A DNA stretch of 64,000 nt from Achromobacter piechaudii NBRC 102461 (GTDB lineage: Bacteria; Pseudomonadota; Gammaproteobacteria; Burkholderiales; Burkholderiaceae_B), in NCBI RefSeq assembly GCF_001571245.1, contig NZ_BCTK01000006.1, forward strand, positions 1,170,548-1,234,547. Reading direction: 5' to 3'. Shown here piece after piece: positions 51,215 through 60,226 of the stretch (position 1 is the stretch's first letter; every line of letters starts with the position of its first letter). The notes below the pieces were generated by a model. That model made no database searches, was not told the origin of the DNA, and worked only from the letters and a program-made list of their open reading frames with translations. Both the position numbers and the translations under genes were made by a program.

Positions 51215-52699
51215 ATGCAATGGATCACACTAGGCCGGTTGTTCGGAGCGAATCGCGGCATGCAGAAGGCAGAACTGTATGGCCAGATATCGGCCATTCA
51301 TAAAGCCCAGGCCGTCATCGAATTCGATTTGCAGGGCCACGTGCTCATGGCGAATCAGAATTTCCTGGACACGATGGGTTATACGCTGGACGAAATCCTG
51401 GGCCAGCATCACGGCTTGTTCGTGGATCCTGAAGAACGCGAGTCCGCCGAGTACGGGGCCTTTTGGTACAAGCTGGGCCAGGGCGCCTACGACGCCGGGC
51501 GCTATCGCCGCGTGAAGAAGAACGGCGACGACGTCTGGCTGCAAGCGTCCTACAACCCCATCTTCGATAAACGCGGGCGGCCGCTCAAGGTCGTCAAATA
51601 CGCTACCGACATTACCGACCAGCAACAGCGCCAGGCGGATACCGAAGGGCAGTTGGCGGCGATTTCGAAAGTGCAGGCCATTATCGAATTCGAACTCGAT
51701 GGCACCATCATCCGCGCCAACGATCTGTTTTTGAAAACGGTGGGCTATCAGGCGTCCGAGGTGGAAGGCAAGCATCACAGTATGTTCGTGCGCCCGGAAG
51801 AAGCGCGCGGCGCTGCCTACAAGGACTTCTGGCGCAAGCTGCGCAATGGCCAGTACGACACCGGTCAGTATTTGCGCATCGGCAAGGGCGGCCGCCAGGT
51901 CTGGATCGAAGCCAGCTATAACCCGATCTTCGATGCCGAGGGTCGGCCGTTCAAGGTGGTGAAGTTCGCCACCGACATCACCAAGCGATTTACCGCCGCG
52001 CAGACCTTGCGCGTCGCCGTCCAGGGCCTGACCGAAAACGCCGAGCGCGCCAGCCAGGCCAACGCCTTGGCGCTGGATGCCAGCAAGGTCGCCGAGCAGG
52101 GCGGCAAGACCGTGCAGGGCGTGGTGCACACCATGGGCGCCATTACGGAAAGCTCGCGCCGCATATCGGAAATCATCGGCGTCATGGATGGCATCGCTTT
52201 CCAGACCAACATCCTGGCGTTGAACGCGGCGGTCGAGGCGGCCCGCGCCGGCGCGCATGGCAAGGGCTTTGCGGTGGTCGCGGCCGAGGTTCGCAGCCTG
52301 GCGCAAAGCAGCGCCGCCGCCGCCAAGGAAATCAAGGGCTTGATCACCACGTCCGTCGAGCAGATCGAAAGCGGCGCGGGGCAGGTGCAGTCGGCCGGCG
52401 TCACCATGGAGGACATCGTGTCCTCGTCGCGCCGCGTCACGGAAATCATGGCGGAAGTGGTGAATGTGTCACTGGCGCAGTCGGCCAAGCTGGGCGGCGT
52501 GACGCAGGACATCACGCAGATGACGGCTGAAGCCGAACAGACCTTGCGTGCGACGCAGGCAGCCGCGGACGCCGAGGCCGCGCGTTCGGGCCACGCGCCC
52601 GTGGCCGTGGTCAGGCCGGTGGCCGCCACCGTGCGCGCGCGTCCCGCGGCAAATTCAACGCTGCCCCCGCCGCCGGTGCTGGAATACGTGCGCTACTGA
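51215..52699 (+). CDS. Soluble PAS-PAS methyl-accepting chemotaxis protein
   Basis: 494 aa from ATG 51215 (GGAGAAG upstream). No membrane helix. PAS1 at about residues 25-125 ([26 protein letters not shown]), PAS2 about 147-247 ([26 protein letters not shown]), signalling domain about 260-440 with the tip [46 protein letters not shown]. The Pro/Ala-rich tail has no NWETF-type CheR pentapeptide. The layout resembles BdlA, the biofilm dispersion protein of Pseudomonas aeruginosa, or Aer-like redox sensing. No che genes are adjacent. Confidence 0.92.
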   Translation: MQWITLGRLFGANRGMQKAELYGQISAIHKAQAVIEFDLQGHVLMANQNFLDTMGYTLDEILGQHHGLFVDPEERESAEYGAFWYKLGQGAYDAGRYRRVKKNGDDVWLQASYNPIFDKRGRPLKVVKYATDITDQQQRQADTEGQLAAISKVQAIIEFELDGTIIRANDLFLKTVGYQASEVEGKHHSMFVRPEEARGAAYKDFWRKLRNGQYDTGQYLRIGKGGRQVWIEASYNPIFDAEGRPFKVVKFATDITKRFTAAQTLRVAVQGLTENAERASQANALALDASKVAEQGGKTVQGVVHTMGAITESSRRISEIIGVMDGIAFQTNILALNAAVEAARAGAHGKGFAVVAAEVRSLAQSSAAAAKEIKGLITTSVEQIESGAGQVQSAGVTMEDIVSSSRRVTEIMAEVVNVSLAQSAKLGGVTQDITQMTAEAEQTLRATQAAADAEAARSGHAPVAVVRPVAATVRARPAANSTLPPPPVLEYVRY

Positions 52700-52792
52700 T
52701 GCCGTGTGAGTGCGCTATAAAGACGGTTGTCTGAATCCCAGGCCTGGGCCGGAGCATTCCCGCCCAGGTCGATTTTTTTGCGGCCACCGTCC

Positions 52793-53026
52793 ATGACTGA
52801 ATCCGAAGCCCTGGCTCTTGCCTCGCACCGCCATTACAAAGGCGGTCTTTATCTGTATGTGGGCACGGCCCGCCATTCCGAAACCGAGGAATCGATGGTG
52901 GTGTATGAACACCTGTGGCCGCACGAGCGCGGCCTGTGGGTGCGTCCGGCGTCGCTGTTCTTTGGTCAGTTGCCGGATGGGGCGCCCCGCTTTGCGCCCT
53001 TGAACGCCGGGGTCCAGACGCCGTGA
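52793..53026 (+). CDS. DUF1653 protein
   Basis: 77 aa from ATG 52793. HRHYKGGLYLYVGTARHSETEESMVVYEHLWPHERGLWVRPASLFFGQ is the DUF1653 domain (K-G-x-Y, Y-x-x-L-x-P-H-x-x-x-x-W-x-R-P). Function unknown. Its stop overlaps the GTG start of the exonuclease gene, making a three-gene coupled operon. Confidence 0.88.
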   Translation: MTESEALALASHRHYKGGLYLYVGTARHSETEESMVVYEHLWPHERGLWVRPASLFFGQLPDGAPRFAPLNAGVQTP

Positions 53027-53649
53027 CGTTCTATCAGCGACGCCCACGCACCGGAGCGACGGCTACGCGCGCGAGCGCCAGCAAGACGCAGGCCTCGGCC
53101 GCCCTGGCCTCGGCGCTGCAAGCGTTGCGCGGCCCGTTCATCGTGGCCGACTTGGAAACCACCGGCCTTTCCACCGCCACCTGCGAGATCCTGGAATTTG
53201 CGGCCGTGCGCGTCGAAACCTGCGGCACCCTGGCGCGCGAATACACGCAAGTCGTGCGAACGGCTGCGCCCGTGCCGTCCTTCATCACCCGGCTGACCGG
53301 CATCACACAGGCCGAAGTCGACCGTCACGGCGTGCCGGTGATGCAGGCGTTTTCATCTTTCCTGGAATTTGTCGAAGACCTGCCGGTGTTCTTTCATAAC
53401 GCCTCTTTCGACCGACGGTTCCTGGGCGCGGCGGCCGATCGTACCGGCATGCCGTTTGCGAACGCCACCCACTGCACGCTGGCGCTGGCGCGGCGCGCCT
53501 GGCCTGAATTGCCTTCGCACAAGCTGGATATTCTGGCGCGTCATGTGGGCGCATCGAACCCCACTCACCGGGCGCTGGCCGACGTGCGCACCACCGTTGC
53601 CGTGGCCTTGGCGGCCAATGCGCGGCTGGCGCTGGCAGGGCAGGCGTGA
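53023..53649 (+). CDS. DEDDh 3'-5' exonuclease (DnaQ/PolC-like)
   Basis: 208 aa with GTG start at 53023 inside the previous stop (GTGA). ExoI motif V-A-D-L-E-T-T-G, ExoII HNASFDRRF, ExoIII H-R-A-L-A-D-V supply the four acidic residues and the histidine. The first ~35 residues are basic and of low complexity. A stand-alone proofreading or repair exonuclease. Its stop overlaps the next ATG (TGATG). Confidence 0.9.
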   Translation: MTFYQRRPRTGATATRASASKTQASAALASALQALRGPFIVADLETTGLSTATCEILEFAAVRVETCGTLAREYTQVVRTAAPVPSFITRLTGITQAEVDRHGVPVMQAFSSFLEFVEDLPVFFHNASFDRRFLGAAADRTGMPFANATHCTLALARRAWPELPSHKLDILARHVGASNPTHRALADVRTTVAVALAANARLALAGQA

Positions 53650-54008
53650 TGTCGGACCTTGAGCACATCAAGCTGGCGCTGCGCGAATTCAGCCGCGAAC
53701 GGGATTGGCAGCCCTTTCATTCGCCCAAGAACCTGGCGATGGCTTTGTCGGGGGAAGCCGGCGAGCTGGTGTCGTTGTTTCAGTGGCTGACCGAAGCCGA
53801 GTCGCGCGCACTGTCTCCGCAGCGGCGGGAGGACGTGGCCGACGAGATCGCCGACGTGCAGATGTACCTGGTGGCGCTGGCGGATCAGCTAGGCATCGAC
53901 ATCGCCGATGCGGTGGCGCGCAAGATGGAAAAGAACGCCCGGAAATATCCGGCGGACCGATTTGCGGGCAGCGCCCGCAAGTACGACGATCCGCCCGGCC
54001 AGGACTGA
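53649..54008 (+). CDS. MazG-like nucleotide pyrophosphohydrolase (RS21-C6 type)
   Basis: 119 aa. The all-alpha NTP pyrophosphohydrolase motif G-E-A-G-E-L-x-x-x-F-Q-W, then D-E-I-A-D-V-Q-M-Y, gives the E-x-x-E...E-x-x-D magnesium site. Family enzymes (dCTPase/iMazG) hydrolyse non-canonical or excess dNTPs. Coupling with an exonuclease suggests a nucleotide-pool and DNA-quality unit. Confidence 0.9.
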   Translation: MSDLEHIKLALREFSRERDWQPFHSPKNLAMALSGEAGELVSLFQWLTEAESRALSPQRREDVADEIADVQMYLVALADQLGIDIADAVARKMEKNARKYPADRFAGSARKYDDPPGQD

Positions 54009-54011
54009 GCG

Positions 54012-54302
54012 TCAGATCACCTGCTGTTCGTGATGCACCATCGGCGGCTCGACGAAAAAGCCCGCCACCAGCTTGCGCCATTCCTGAAAGTCGGCGGATT
54101 CGCGGAAGTCGACCATATGGTTTTCGACCGTTTCCCACGCCACTACCAAGGTGTAGCGCTGCGGTTGCTCGATGCTGCGGTGCAGTTCCATGCCGTGGCA
54201 TCCACGGGCGCGCAGGAACAGCGGCTTGGCCTCGGCGACGCCCGCTTCGAACAGCGCTTCCTGGCCTTCCCGAACGTGAATGCTGGCAATTTCCTGGATC
54301 AT
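54012..54302 (-). CDS. Antibiotic biosynthesis monooxygenase (ABM)-domain protein
   Basis: 96 aa from ATG 54302 with GGAGA upstream. IQEIASIHVREGQEALFEAGVAEAKPLFLRARGCHGMELHRSIEQPQRYTLVVAWETVENHMVDFRES is the dimeric alpha-beta barrel ABM fold (YgiN/quinol monooxygenase-like). It may oxidise quinols or act as a small stress protein. It is convergent with the MazG gene (3-bp gap). Confidence 0.88.
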   Translation of the reverse strand: MIQEIASIHVREGQEALFEAGVAEAKPLFLRARGCHGMELHRSIEQPQRYTLVVAWETVENHMVDFRESADFQEWRKLVAGFFVEPPMVHHEQQVI

Positions 54303-54383
54303 GACGAGTCTCCAATTAAATGGGGCCAGGTAAGGCCTGGCCGGCCGGAGTAGTATGGCTGAAAATTTCTTCGCAGCCCGTAC

Positions 54384-54794
54384 ATGAATTCCCGAGCCGT
54401 CGTCCTGACTCGTCTTCTTGCCCCTCGCCTGCTGTGGTACGTGGGCATTGGCGTCATCGCCCTCATGGCCTTGTCCCTGCACACGCAATTTGGCGTGGCC
54501 GTGCTGCTTTCCGCGATTGCCATCTACATTCCCCTGTCGATGCTGTGCCTGCCGCTGATGGCATGGATCTGCATCGGTCGCGGGCCTCTGCCCAGCGGCG
54601 ACGAGCCGCTGCCTGCCTGGCCGGCGTGGCTGGCTGCGGCGACGGGCATTGCGCTGTTGGCCAGCTACCATTCGCTGGCCAACCTGGATCTGGCCGAGTG
54701 CGGCTTCCTGCTGCTGCTGGTCGGGGGCGACCTTTGGCTGGCGCGCCGCGAAGCGCTGCAATGCTTCGCGCTTGTGCGATTGTCACAAGGCTGA
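54384..54794 (+). CDS. Small integral membrane protein, unknown
   Basis: 136 aa with four hydrophobic segments (about residues 17-38, 40-63, 80-95, 103-118). MNSRAVVLTRLLAPRLLWYVGIGVIALMALSL at the start. No family recognised. It stands alone, divergent from the ABM gene with an 81-bp gap. Confidence 0.55.
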   Translation: MNSRAVVLTRLLAPRLLWYVGIGVIALMALSLHTQFGVAVLLSAIAIYIPLSMLCLPLMAWICIGRGPLPSGDEPLPAWPAWLAAATGIALLASYHSLANLDLAECGFLLLLVGGDLWLARREALQCFALVRLSQG

Positions 54795-55146
54795 CAGTAA
54801 GCCTAAAGGTCATCAACGCGTTGGCCCTGCCCGTGCGCGCTAGGCCCCTTGCCCGAGCCGGCCAGGCCGCGCGCCATCCTTACAGCTGAAGCGACGTTCA
54901 CGCGGGCCGTGCGCGACTGCGACTTTCTTCCGCCATACGCATGGCCTGACGCTTGCCAGCCCGCCATTCGCGCGGTGCGCTACCTGCGTTTGACGCCCTC
55001 CACTCAGACACGGTCCCCCGTTTAGCCGATATCGACGAGCCTAGGTCGGAGCAATCATTCCGTACCAATACGAAAGCCCCAAGCCCGATGTTTCTGGCGC
55101 CGGGCATGCGTAGCGGTCCGCGCCGGTAGGCCACCGGTACCTGAGC

Positions 55147-55163
55147 ATCCGTATGAAACGGAT
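55147..55163 (+). promoter_or_regulatory. Inverted repeat ATCCGT-N5-ACGGAT just before the secreted-protein ribosome site
   Basis: The repeat ends 2 bp before CAGGAGGAG of the gene starting at 55178. In mRNA it would form a small hairpin next to the Shine-Dalgarno sequence. The same ATCCGT-N5-ACGGAT arrangement is in the terminator-like hairpin at 50944-50962. The rest of the 383-bp gap 54795-55177 shows no gene. Confidence 0.4.
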
Positions 55164-55177
55164 CAGGAGGAGCTCAA

Positions 55178-55654
55178 ATGAAAAAGCTCGCAGTCGTCGC
55201 AGCCCTCTCTTTGTTTGCCGCCTCGGCTTACGCCAGCGGTCCAAACATGCCTTCCGCGTCGATCACCGGCCACGCCGGCACGATCAATGGCACGGCTTCA
55301 TCCATCTCGAACGGCAGTTCCGTCGTGGCCACCCAGGTCAACGGCTACGGCTCGTCCAGCCAGACCTCGTTTGGCGAAACGGGCGGCGTGGCGCAAGTCG
55401 GCGGAACTTTCAATCGGGATGGCACCACCGTGGTGACCAGCACGCGGCAATACGCCACCAGCGAAACCTATGGCCACGTGTCGGGCAACGCCCCGATCAT
55501 GGTCGGCGACAGCATCGCCAACGGCGGCGCTTCGTTTGGACAGACGGAAACCAAGGCCTCTGCCTCGGGTACCTTCGCGTCCGCCAACATCGGCGCATTC
55601 GGGGCGATTGGCGGTGTGGGATCGATGGGTCACGTTGGCGGCTTCAATCGCTGA
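55178..55654 (+). CDS. Small secreted Gly/Ser/Thr-rich protein, unknown
   Basis: 158 aa. Signal peptide 1-19 (KKLAVVAALSLFAASAYA). The mature protein is about half Gly, Ser, Thr and Ala, has no cysteine, and alternates short polar and small residues (SASITGHAGTINGTASSISNGSS, SETYGHVSGN, GAFGAIGGVGSMGHVGG). This looks like a beta-rich surface or matrix protein. Very strong ribosome site (CAGGAGGAG). It is 44 bp ahead of a second secreted protein, so they probably form an operon. No family recognised. Confidence 0.7.
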   Translation: MKKLAVVAALSLFAASAYASGPNMPSASITGHAGTINGTASSISNGSSVVATQVNGYGSSSQTSFGETGGVAQVGGTFNRDGTTVVTSTRQYATSETYGHVSGNAPIMVGDSIANGGASFGQTETKASASGTFASANIGAFGAIGGVGSMGHVGGFNR

Positions 55655-55698
55655 CCCGATTTTCCGGACGGCTCCGGCCGTCCGGTCGAGGGGACATC

Positions 55699-56406
55699 AT
55701 GAAGAAAATCGTGTTTGCAATCACGCTGTCGCTCGCGGCCGGCACGGCCGTCGCCCAGACCAGCAATTCAAGTTCCACGACGTCTGCATCGTCGGGATCA
55801 ACCAACGCCGGCAACAACCAGGGCATCACGCTGAACTCGAACAACAGCGGATCCAGCACCGTCAAGACGGTGCCCCCGGTGGGAGGCCAGAGTTTCTACG
55901 GGTCGTTTTCGTCCGACAGCTGCATGGTGTCCGCCGGTGGTGGCGGGTCCGTGGTGGGCTTCGGCATGAACGTGGCGATTCCGATCGAAGACCAGAAGTG
56001 CAGCTTGCGGCGCAATTTCGAGCGCACGATGCAGGCGGCCGCTTCGACCAAGGACGCTGACCGTTCGCGCCGGCTGGAAACGGCGGCCATCGACATCCTG
56101 TGTCAGACGGATGACCGCACCAAGGCGGCGTTGGTCGCGCAGGGCTTGTGCACCAATCCCGCCCTGACGACGGCCGATCACCGTTTCGACACGACGGCGG
56201 TGGCCCAGACGGCGCCGACCACAACCACCGCCGGCGCACCCGCCGCGCCCGTCCAGCCCCAGGCGCAACTGCGTCCGGCCACGAGTACGGCCGCCTTGCA
56301 GGCGATGCCTGTGCAGACGGCGCAAACGACCGCGCTGGCCGCGCCGCCCCTGCGAAATCCGCGCCTGGAAAGCCAGCGCTTCGCCGACCTGTATTCGCCG
56401 GGATGA
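55699..56406 (+). CDS. Secreted protein of unknown function with low-complexity ends
   Basis: 235 aa from ATG 55699. Signal peptide 1-19 (KKIVFAITLSLAAGTAVA). A Ser/Asn/Thr-rich linker (20-65) leads to a central globular part (about 66-150) with three cysteines (SSDSCMVSAGGGGSVVGFGMNVAIPIEDQKC, then DILCQ and LCTNP: C at four positions in all). An Ala/Pro/Thr/Gln-rich tail completes the protein. It follows the Gly/Ser-rich protein; together they resemble a two-component surface structure (subunit plus accessory). Function unknown. Confidence 0.7.
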   Translation: MKKIVFAITLSLAAGTAVAQTSNSSSTTSASSGSTNAGNNQGITLNSNNSGSSTVKTVPPVGGQSFYGSFSSDSCMVSAGGGGSVVGFGMNVAIPIEDQKCSLRRNFERTMQAAASTKDADRSRRLETAAIDILCQTDDRTKAALVAQGLCTNPALTTADHRFDTTAVAQTAPTTTTAGAPAAPVQPQAQLRPATSTAALQAMPVQTAQTTALAAPPLRNPRLESQRFADLYSPG

Positions 56407-56415
56407 GGCGGGCGT

Positions 56416-58824
56416 CTACGCCGAGGGCGGCGGCGCGACCGCCCCGGTGGGCTCCACGGGACCGGGCGGCGCAGCGGCCAGCAGCATGGTGGGGGGCGAG
56501 GACACCTCAAGGCCGGCGTCGTGCAGGCGCTTGAGGACAGTGAACAACAATGCGCTGCGCACGCCATAGGCCGCGCGTGGCGACGACACATAACCCTTGG
56601 CGTTGAAGATCAGATGGCCGTTTTCCAGGCCGTCCAGGAACACATTGGGGGCGGGGGTGTCCAGCACGTCTTCGTGGTCGGCGAAGGCTTGCAGCATCAG
56701 TTCGCGCACCGCTTCGGCGTCCGTCGACAGCGGCAGCGGCAATTTGATCTGCACCAGGCCAAGCGGATTGGAGCGGGTGACGTTGCGCACGGTCTTGGTC
56801 ACGAATTCGGAGTTCGGGACGATCACAGTGGAACGGTCGCCCATCTGGATCTCGGTGGCGCGCACGTTGATGCGCAGGATGTCGCCTTCGACGCCGCCCA
56901 GCGACACCCAGTCGCCTACCTTGACCGGCCGTTCGGCCAGCAGGATCAACCCGGACACGAAGTTCTGCACAACGGCTTGCAGGCCAAAACCGATACCGAC
57001 CGACAGCGCGCTGGCAATCCACGCCACGCGTTCCAGCCCGATGCCGGCGGCGGACAAGGACAGAGCAAAAGCGATCACGAAGCCCGCATAGCCAAACAGC
57101 GTGGCCGCCGACAGCTGCATGCCGGGATCCAGCTCGGTCGTGGGCAGGTAACGGTTCGACAGCCAGCGCTTGAGCACCTTCACGCTGAGTAGCGACAAGG
57201 CCAGCACCAGCAGCGCCTGCAATACGGCGCCCGGCCGGATCTGCGCTTCACCGATCGCCAGGCCCTTGCGCAGTTGGTCGAATCGTTGCAGCAGGTCCAT
57301 CGGCCCTTCGCCGAACGGCGCGAGCAGCAAAATGATGGCGAGCAAGCCGACCGCCACGCGGCCCACGCCCGAAAGCAGCACGGCCGCCTGGTCGCGCAGG
57401 CTGGGGCCATCGCGCTCGCCTTCGCGGTGGGACGTGCCCAGCAAGGTGCTGAAACCGTCCTCGATCAGGGTCGACAACAGATAGGCCGACGCCATCACGA
57501 TCAGGACCCACAGCACCTGCTTGGCCAGGAACGCGCCGAACGCCACGTAGCCGGCCAGCAGGCTGGCCATGCCCAGGATCAGCACGGCCCACACGGTGCC
57601 CAGCAGCAGCGACACCCAGAAGGGGGCGGGCGCGTCGCTTTCCTGAATGAACTGGCGGCGCAAGCGGCGGCTGATGGCCAGCACCGTGCTCATGGTCGCC
57701 ATGATCAGCACGGCCACGATACCGGTCAGCGTGATGGTTGTGGTCAGGCTGGCGTTAAGCAGGACGGGCAGGCGCTCGGCCAGCCAGATCATTACCACCA
57801 GCGTGCCCAGAACATTGGGCAACCAATGCAGCCGCGCGGCGACCACGTCGCTGATGGGCGGCAAGCGCCAGGACGGACGGCTGCGCGAGAACAGTGCATT
57901 GCCCAGCCCCGACACATACCCGCCAAAACAGACGGTGGCCACCAGCGTCGCCAGCAGCGCGGCGGTGTTGTCCGAGAGCTGCGAATTCCAGTCCAGGCCG
58001 GTATGGATCAGCAGGGCGATGACGCCGGGCGTCGCCACCGACAGCATCACCTGCGCCACGGCCAGGAAGGAACGGCGCAGCCGGCCGGGCGGCACGCGGG
58101 TAGCGGTCAGCCGCAGGATCAGCCGGCCGATCCAGATTCGCAACGCGATGACGAAGGCTGCCGCAGCGCTCAATAGCAGCCAGCCCCACTTCGGCGTCTG
58201 GCCGACGGCAGTGGACAAATCGTCGCCAAGCGCTTCCAGCCGTTCAAGATCGCGCGGAAATTCAGCGCGGAATTCGGTCCAGAACTGGCTCGACAGGAAG
58301 GAATCGCGGCGTTCGCCCATGCGCGCCTGGAACTGCGTGCGCCGCTGCGCGGAGATCTGTTCGGCGGTCTGGCCGGCATCCACCGACAGCAGCCGCGCCA
58401 GCTTGATCTGTGCGTCCAGCGCGCGACTGTTCTTTTCCAATTGCGCGCGCTGCGCCGCCACGTCGGGCGCTTCCTTGGCGCCTTCCGGCGGAGCGCCCAA
58501 TTCGCTCAAGCGGGCGGTGACGCTGGCCAGCTGCGGCGTCAGCGCTTCGGTGGCCGCGTCGGCCTTGGATTGGATATCGAGGGCGTCGCCGCGTTGCTTG
58601 ACCAGCGCGGCATCATCGGTTTCGTCGCTGATGTGCTTGCGGATCTCATCGATCTGCTTGCGGGCGGCGGCCAGCAGCGTTTCGGTTTCCGCGGGGTTCT
58701 GCGGCGGCGCGGCGTAGGCGGCCGACAAGCAAAACGACAACATCATCGCCGCGATCAGGGCGGCGAACCAGGACGTGCGCCAGTGGCGGGCGCTGGCCAG
58801 AAACAGGGCAGGGATGTGGTTCAT
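56416..58824 (-). CDS. Large MscS-family mechanosensitive channel with DUF3772 domain
   Basis: 802 aa from ATG 58824. N-terminal signal/helix (about 15-38), then a periplasmic coiled-coil DUF3772-type region (about 45-180), around ten membrane helices (about 190-590), and the C-terminal MscS pore and beta domain (SVGIGFGLQAVVQNFVSGLILLAERPVKVGDWVSLGGVEGDILRINVRATEIQMGDRSTVIVPNSEFVTKTVRN). MscK/YbiO/YjeP-like osmotic safety valve in the inner membrane. Convergent with the secreted-protein pair, only 9 bp apart. Confidence 0.92.
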   Translation of the reverse strand: MNHIPALFLASARHWRTSWFAALIAAMMLSFCLSAAYAAPPQNPAETETLLAAARKQIDEIRKHISDETDDAALVKQRGDALDIQSKADAATEALTPQLASVTARLSELGAPPEGAKEAPDVAAQRAQLEKNSRALDAQIKLARLLSVDAGQTAEQISAQRRTQFQARMGERRDSFLSSQFWTEFRAEFPRDLERLEALGDDLSTAVGQTPKWGWLLLSAAAAFVIALRIWIGRLILRLTATRVPPGRLRRSFLAVAQVMLSVATPGVIALLIHTGLDWNSQLSDNTAALLATLVATVCFGGYVSGLGNALFSRSRPSWRLPPISDVVAARLHWLPNVLGTLVVMIWLAERLPVLLNASLTTTITLTGIVAVLIMATMSTVLAISRRLRRQFIQESDAPAPFWVSLLLGTVWAVLILGMASLLAGYVAFGAFLAKQVLWVLIVMASAYLLSTLIEDGFSTLLGTSHREGERDGPSLRDQAAVLLSGVGRVAVGLLAIILLLAPFGEGPMDLLQRFDQLRKGLAIGEAQIRPGAVLQALLVLALSLLSVKVLKRWLSNRYLPTTELDPGMQLSAATLFGYAGFVIAFALSLSAAGIGLERVAWIASALSVGIGFGLQAVVQNFVSGLILLAERPVKVGDWVSLGGVEGDILRINVRATEIQMGDRSTVIVPNSEFVTKTVRNVTRSNPLGLVQIKLPLPLSTDAEAVRELMLQAFADHEDVLDTPAPNVFLDGLENGHLIFNAKGYVSSPRAAYGVRSALLFTVLKRLHDAGLEVSSPPTMLLAAAPPGPVEPTGAVAPPPSA

Positions 58825-59051
58825 ATTCCGGGGGGCGAGACACTCGCGTCGAGGCGGCAGCATAACAAGCCGTGGCCCGGCCCGTTGCAACAAAAATCAC
58901 GCTACGTCCCTGGTTTTTGATGCGGCGGATGGTGGCGGTGGGGGCGGCCGGGTGCCGGGCGAGAAACAGGGTCGGGTCTGTGGGACTCGCTGGGCGCGGT
59001 CGATGCCCGGCCGGCCCTGCGTAAATCCGCTTACCAGGCCAACGTTTGGAT

Positions 59052-59978
59052 TCAACTGCGGCGCGGCGCCAGGCCTCGTGCGACCGGCTTTTTGGGCTTG
59101 CCCAGCACCGCGTCGCACACGTCCAGCCACGCCCGCGCGGCGAACGACAGGTAGCCCGATTGCAGCCAGATATGGCCCACTTCCCACTGCATGCCGGACT
59201 TGGCCAGCTTGGCGGTGCTCAGGCCGCGCGTTTTCATGCGCTGCATCAGGGGTTCGGGCAGCAGCGCCACGCCCAGCCCGGCCGACGCCATCGCCACCAG
59301 GAAGTCCCAATGCGCGCTCTGGGCGGCGATGCTGGGTTGAAACCCGGCGTCGGCAAAGGCCTGGCGTAGTCGCCGCGTGATGGCGAAGTCATCGGTGGGA
59401 ATCAGCAGCCGCGCATCGCGCAGCGCATTGAGCGGCAGGGAAGTCTTGCCGGCCCATGGCGCATCTGGCGGGCCGATCACCCAGATCGGGTAGCTGCCAA
59501 AGGGCTGCGCGGCCATTCCGCCGTCGGGCGCAATCGGCAAAATGGTCGCGCCGACTTCGAGTTCGCCGCTGGCCACCAGGCCTTCTACGGCTTGCCCCGT
59601 GCCCTCGCGCAAGGTCAGGTGTATGCCGGGATGCAATTCCCGGAAGCGCTTGACGACCGGCGTGAACAGCAGATTGATCATGGGAGGAATGCCGACTTCC
59701 AGCGCGCCTCGCCGCAGGTCGGCGGTCTGGCGCATTTCTTCGTTCAGTTGCCGCATGGTGTCCAAGACCTGCAAACCGCGTTGGTACATGACGCGGCCGG
59801 TGTCGGTGGGCCGGGCGGTGTGTCCATCGCGGATCAAGAGCGGCGTGCCGGCTTCTTCTTCCAGCTGGCGAATCATCTTGCTGACGGTGGACTGCGTCAC
59901 GAACAGGGTTTTGGCGGCCTGCGTGAAGCTGGCGTGTCTGACGGTTTCCACGAAATACCGCAATGCGCGCACGTCCAT
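59052..59978 (-). CDS. LysR-family regulator of the CoA-transferase gene
   Basis: 308 aa from ATG 59978 (GGGAG upstream). MDVRALRYFVETVRHASFTQAAKTLFVTQSTVSKMIRQLEEEAGTPLL is a CynR/CatM-like winged helix. It is divergent from the acetyl-CoA hydrolase/transferase gene with a 248-bp gap that contains an ATGA...TCAT T-N11-A site at 60046-60060. Confidence 0.92.
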   Translation of the reverse strand: MDVRALRYFVETVRHASFTQAAKTLFVTQSTVSKMIRQLEEEAGTPLLIRDGHTARPTDTGRVMYQRGLQVLDTMRQLNEEMRQTADLRRGALEVGIPPMINLLFTPVVKRFRELHPGIHLTLREGTGQAVEGLVASGELEVGATILPIAPDGGMAAQPFGSYPIWVIGPPDAPWAGKTSLPLNALRDARLLIPTDDFAITRRLRQAFADAGFQPSIAAQSAHWDFLVAMASAGLGVALLPEPLMQRMKTRGLSTAKLAKSGMQWEVGHIWLQSGYLSFAARAWLDVCDAVLGKPKKPVARGLAPRRS

Positions 59979-60045
59979 GGCGGCAGGCTCCCGGCGCTTG
60001 CGCGCGCAATGACAATTCAAACGATGAAAAAAACGACTGATTCGC

Positions 60046-60060
60046 ATGATTTTAAGTCAT
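60046..60060. promoter_or_regulatory. LysR-type operator ATGATTTTAAGTCAT
   Basis: A near-perfect palindrome (six of seven pairs match) with T-N11-A spacing, 68 bp upstream of the LysR ATG and 167 bp before ATG 60227. It sits where a LysR protein would autoregulate and activate the divergent gene. The rest of the gap shows no gene. Confidence 0.5.
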
Positions 60061-60226
60061 TACGAGATTTAAGCGCGCCTTCCTATACTGCGGAAAATTC
60101 GTCGCGGGGCAGGCGTGCGCTTGCTTCGGGACATCGGGAAACGCCGCGTCAGACGGCGCCCGGACGCGCAATGACGTCATCGCCGCGTCCGGCCGCAAGC
60201 CGCTGGCCTTTAAATCTGGAGACACC

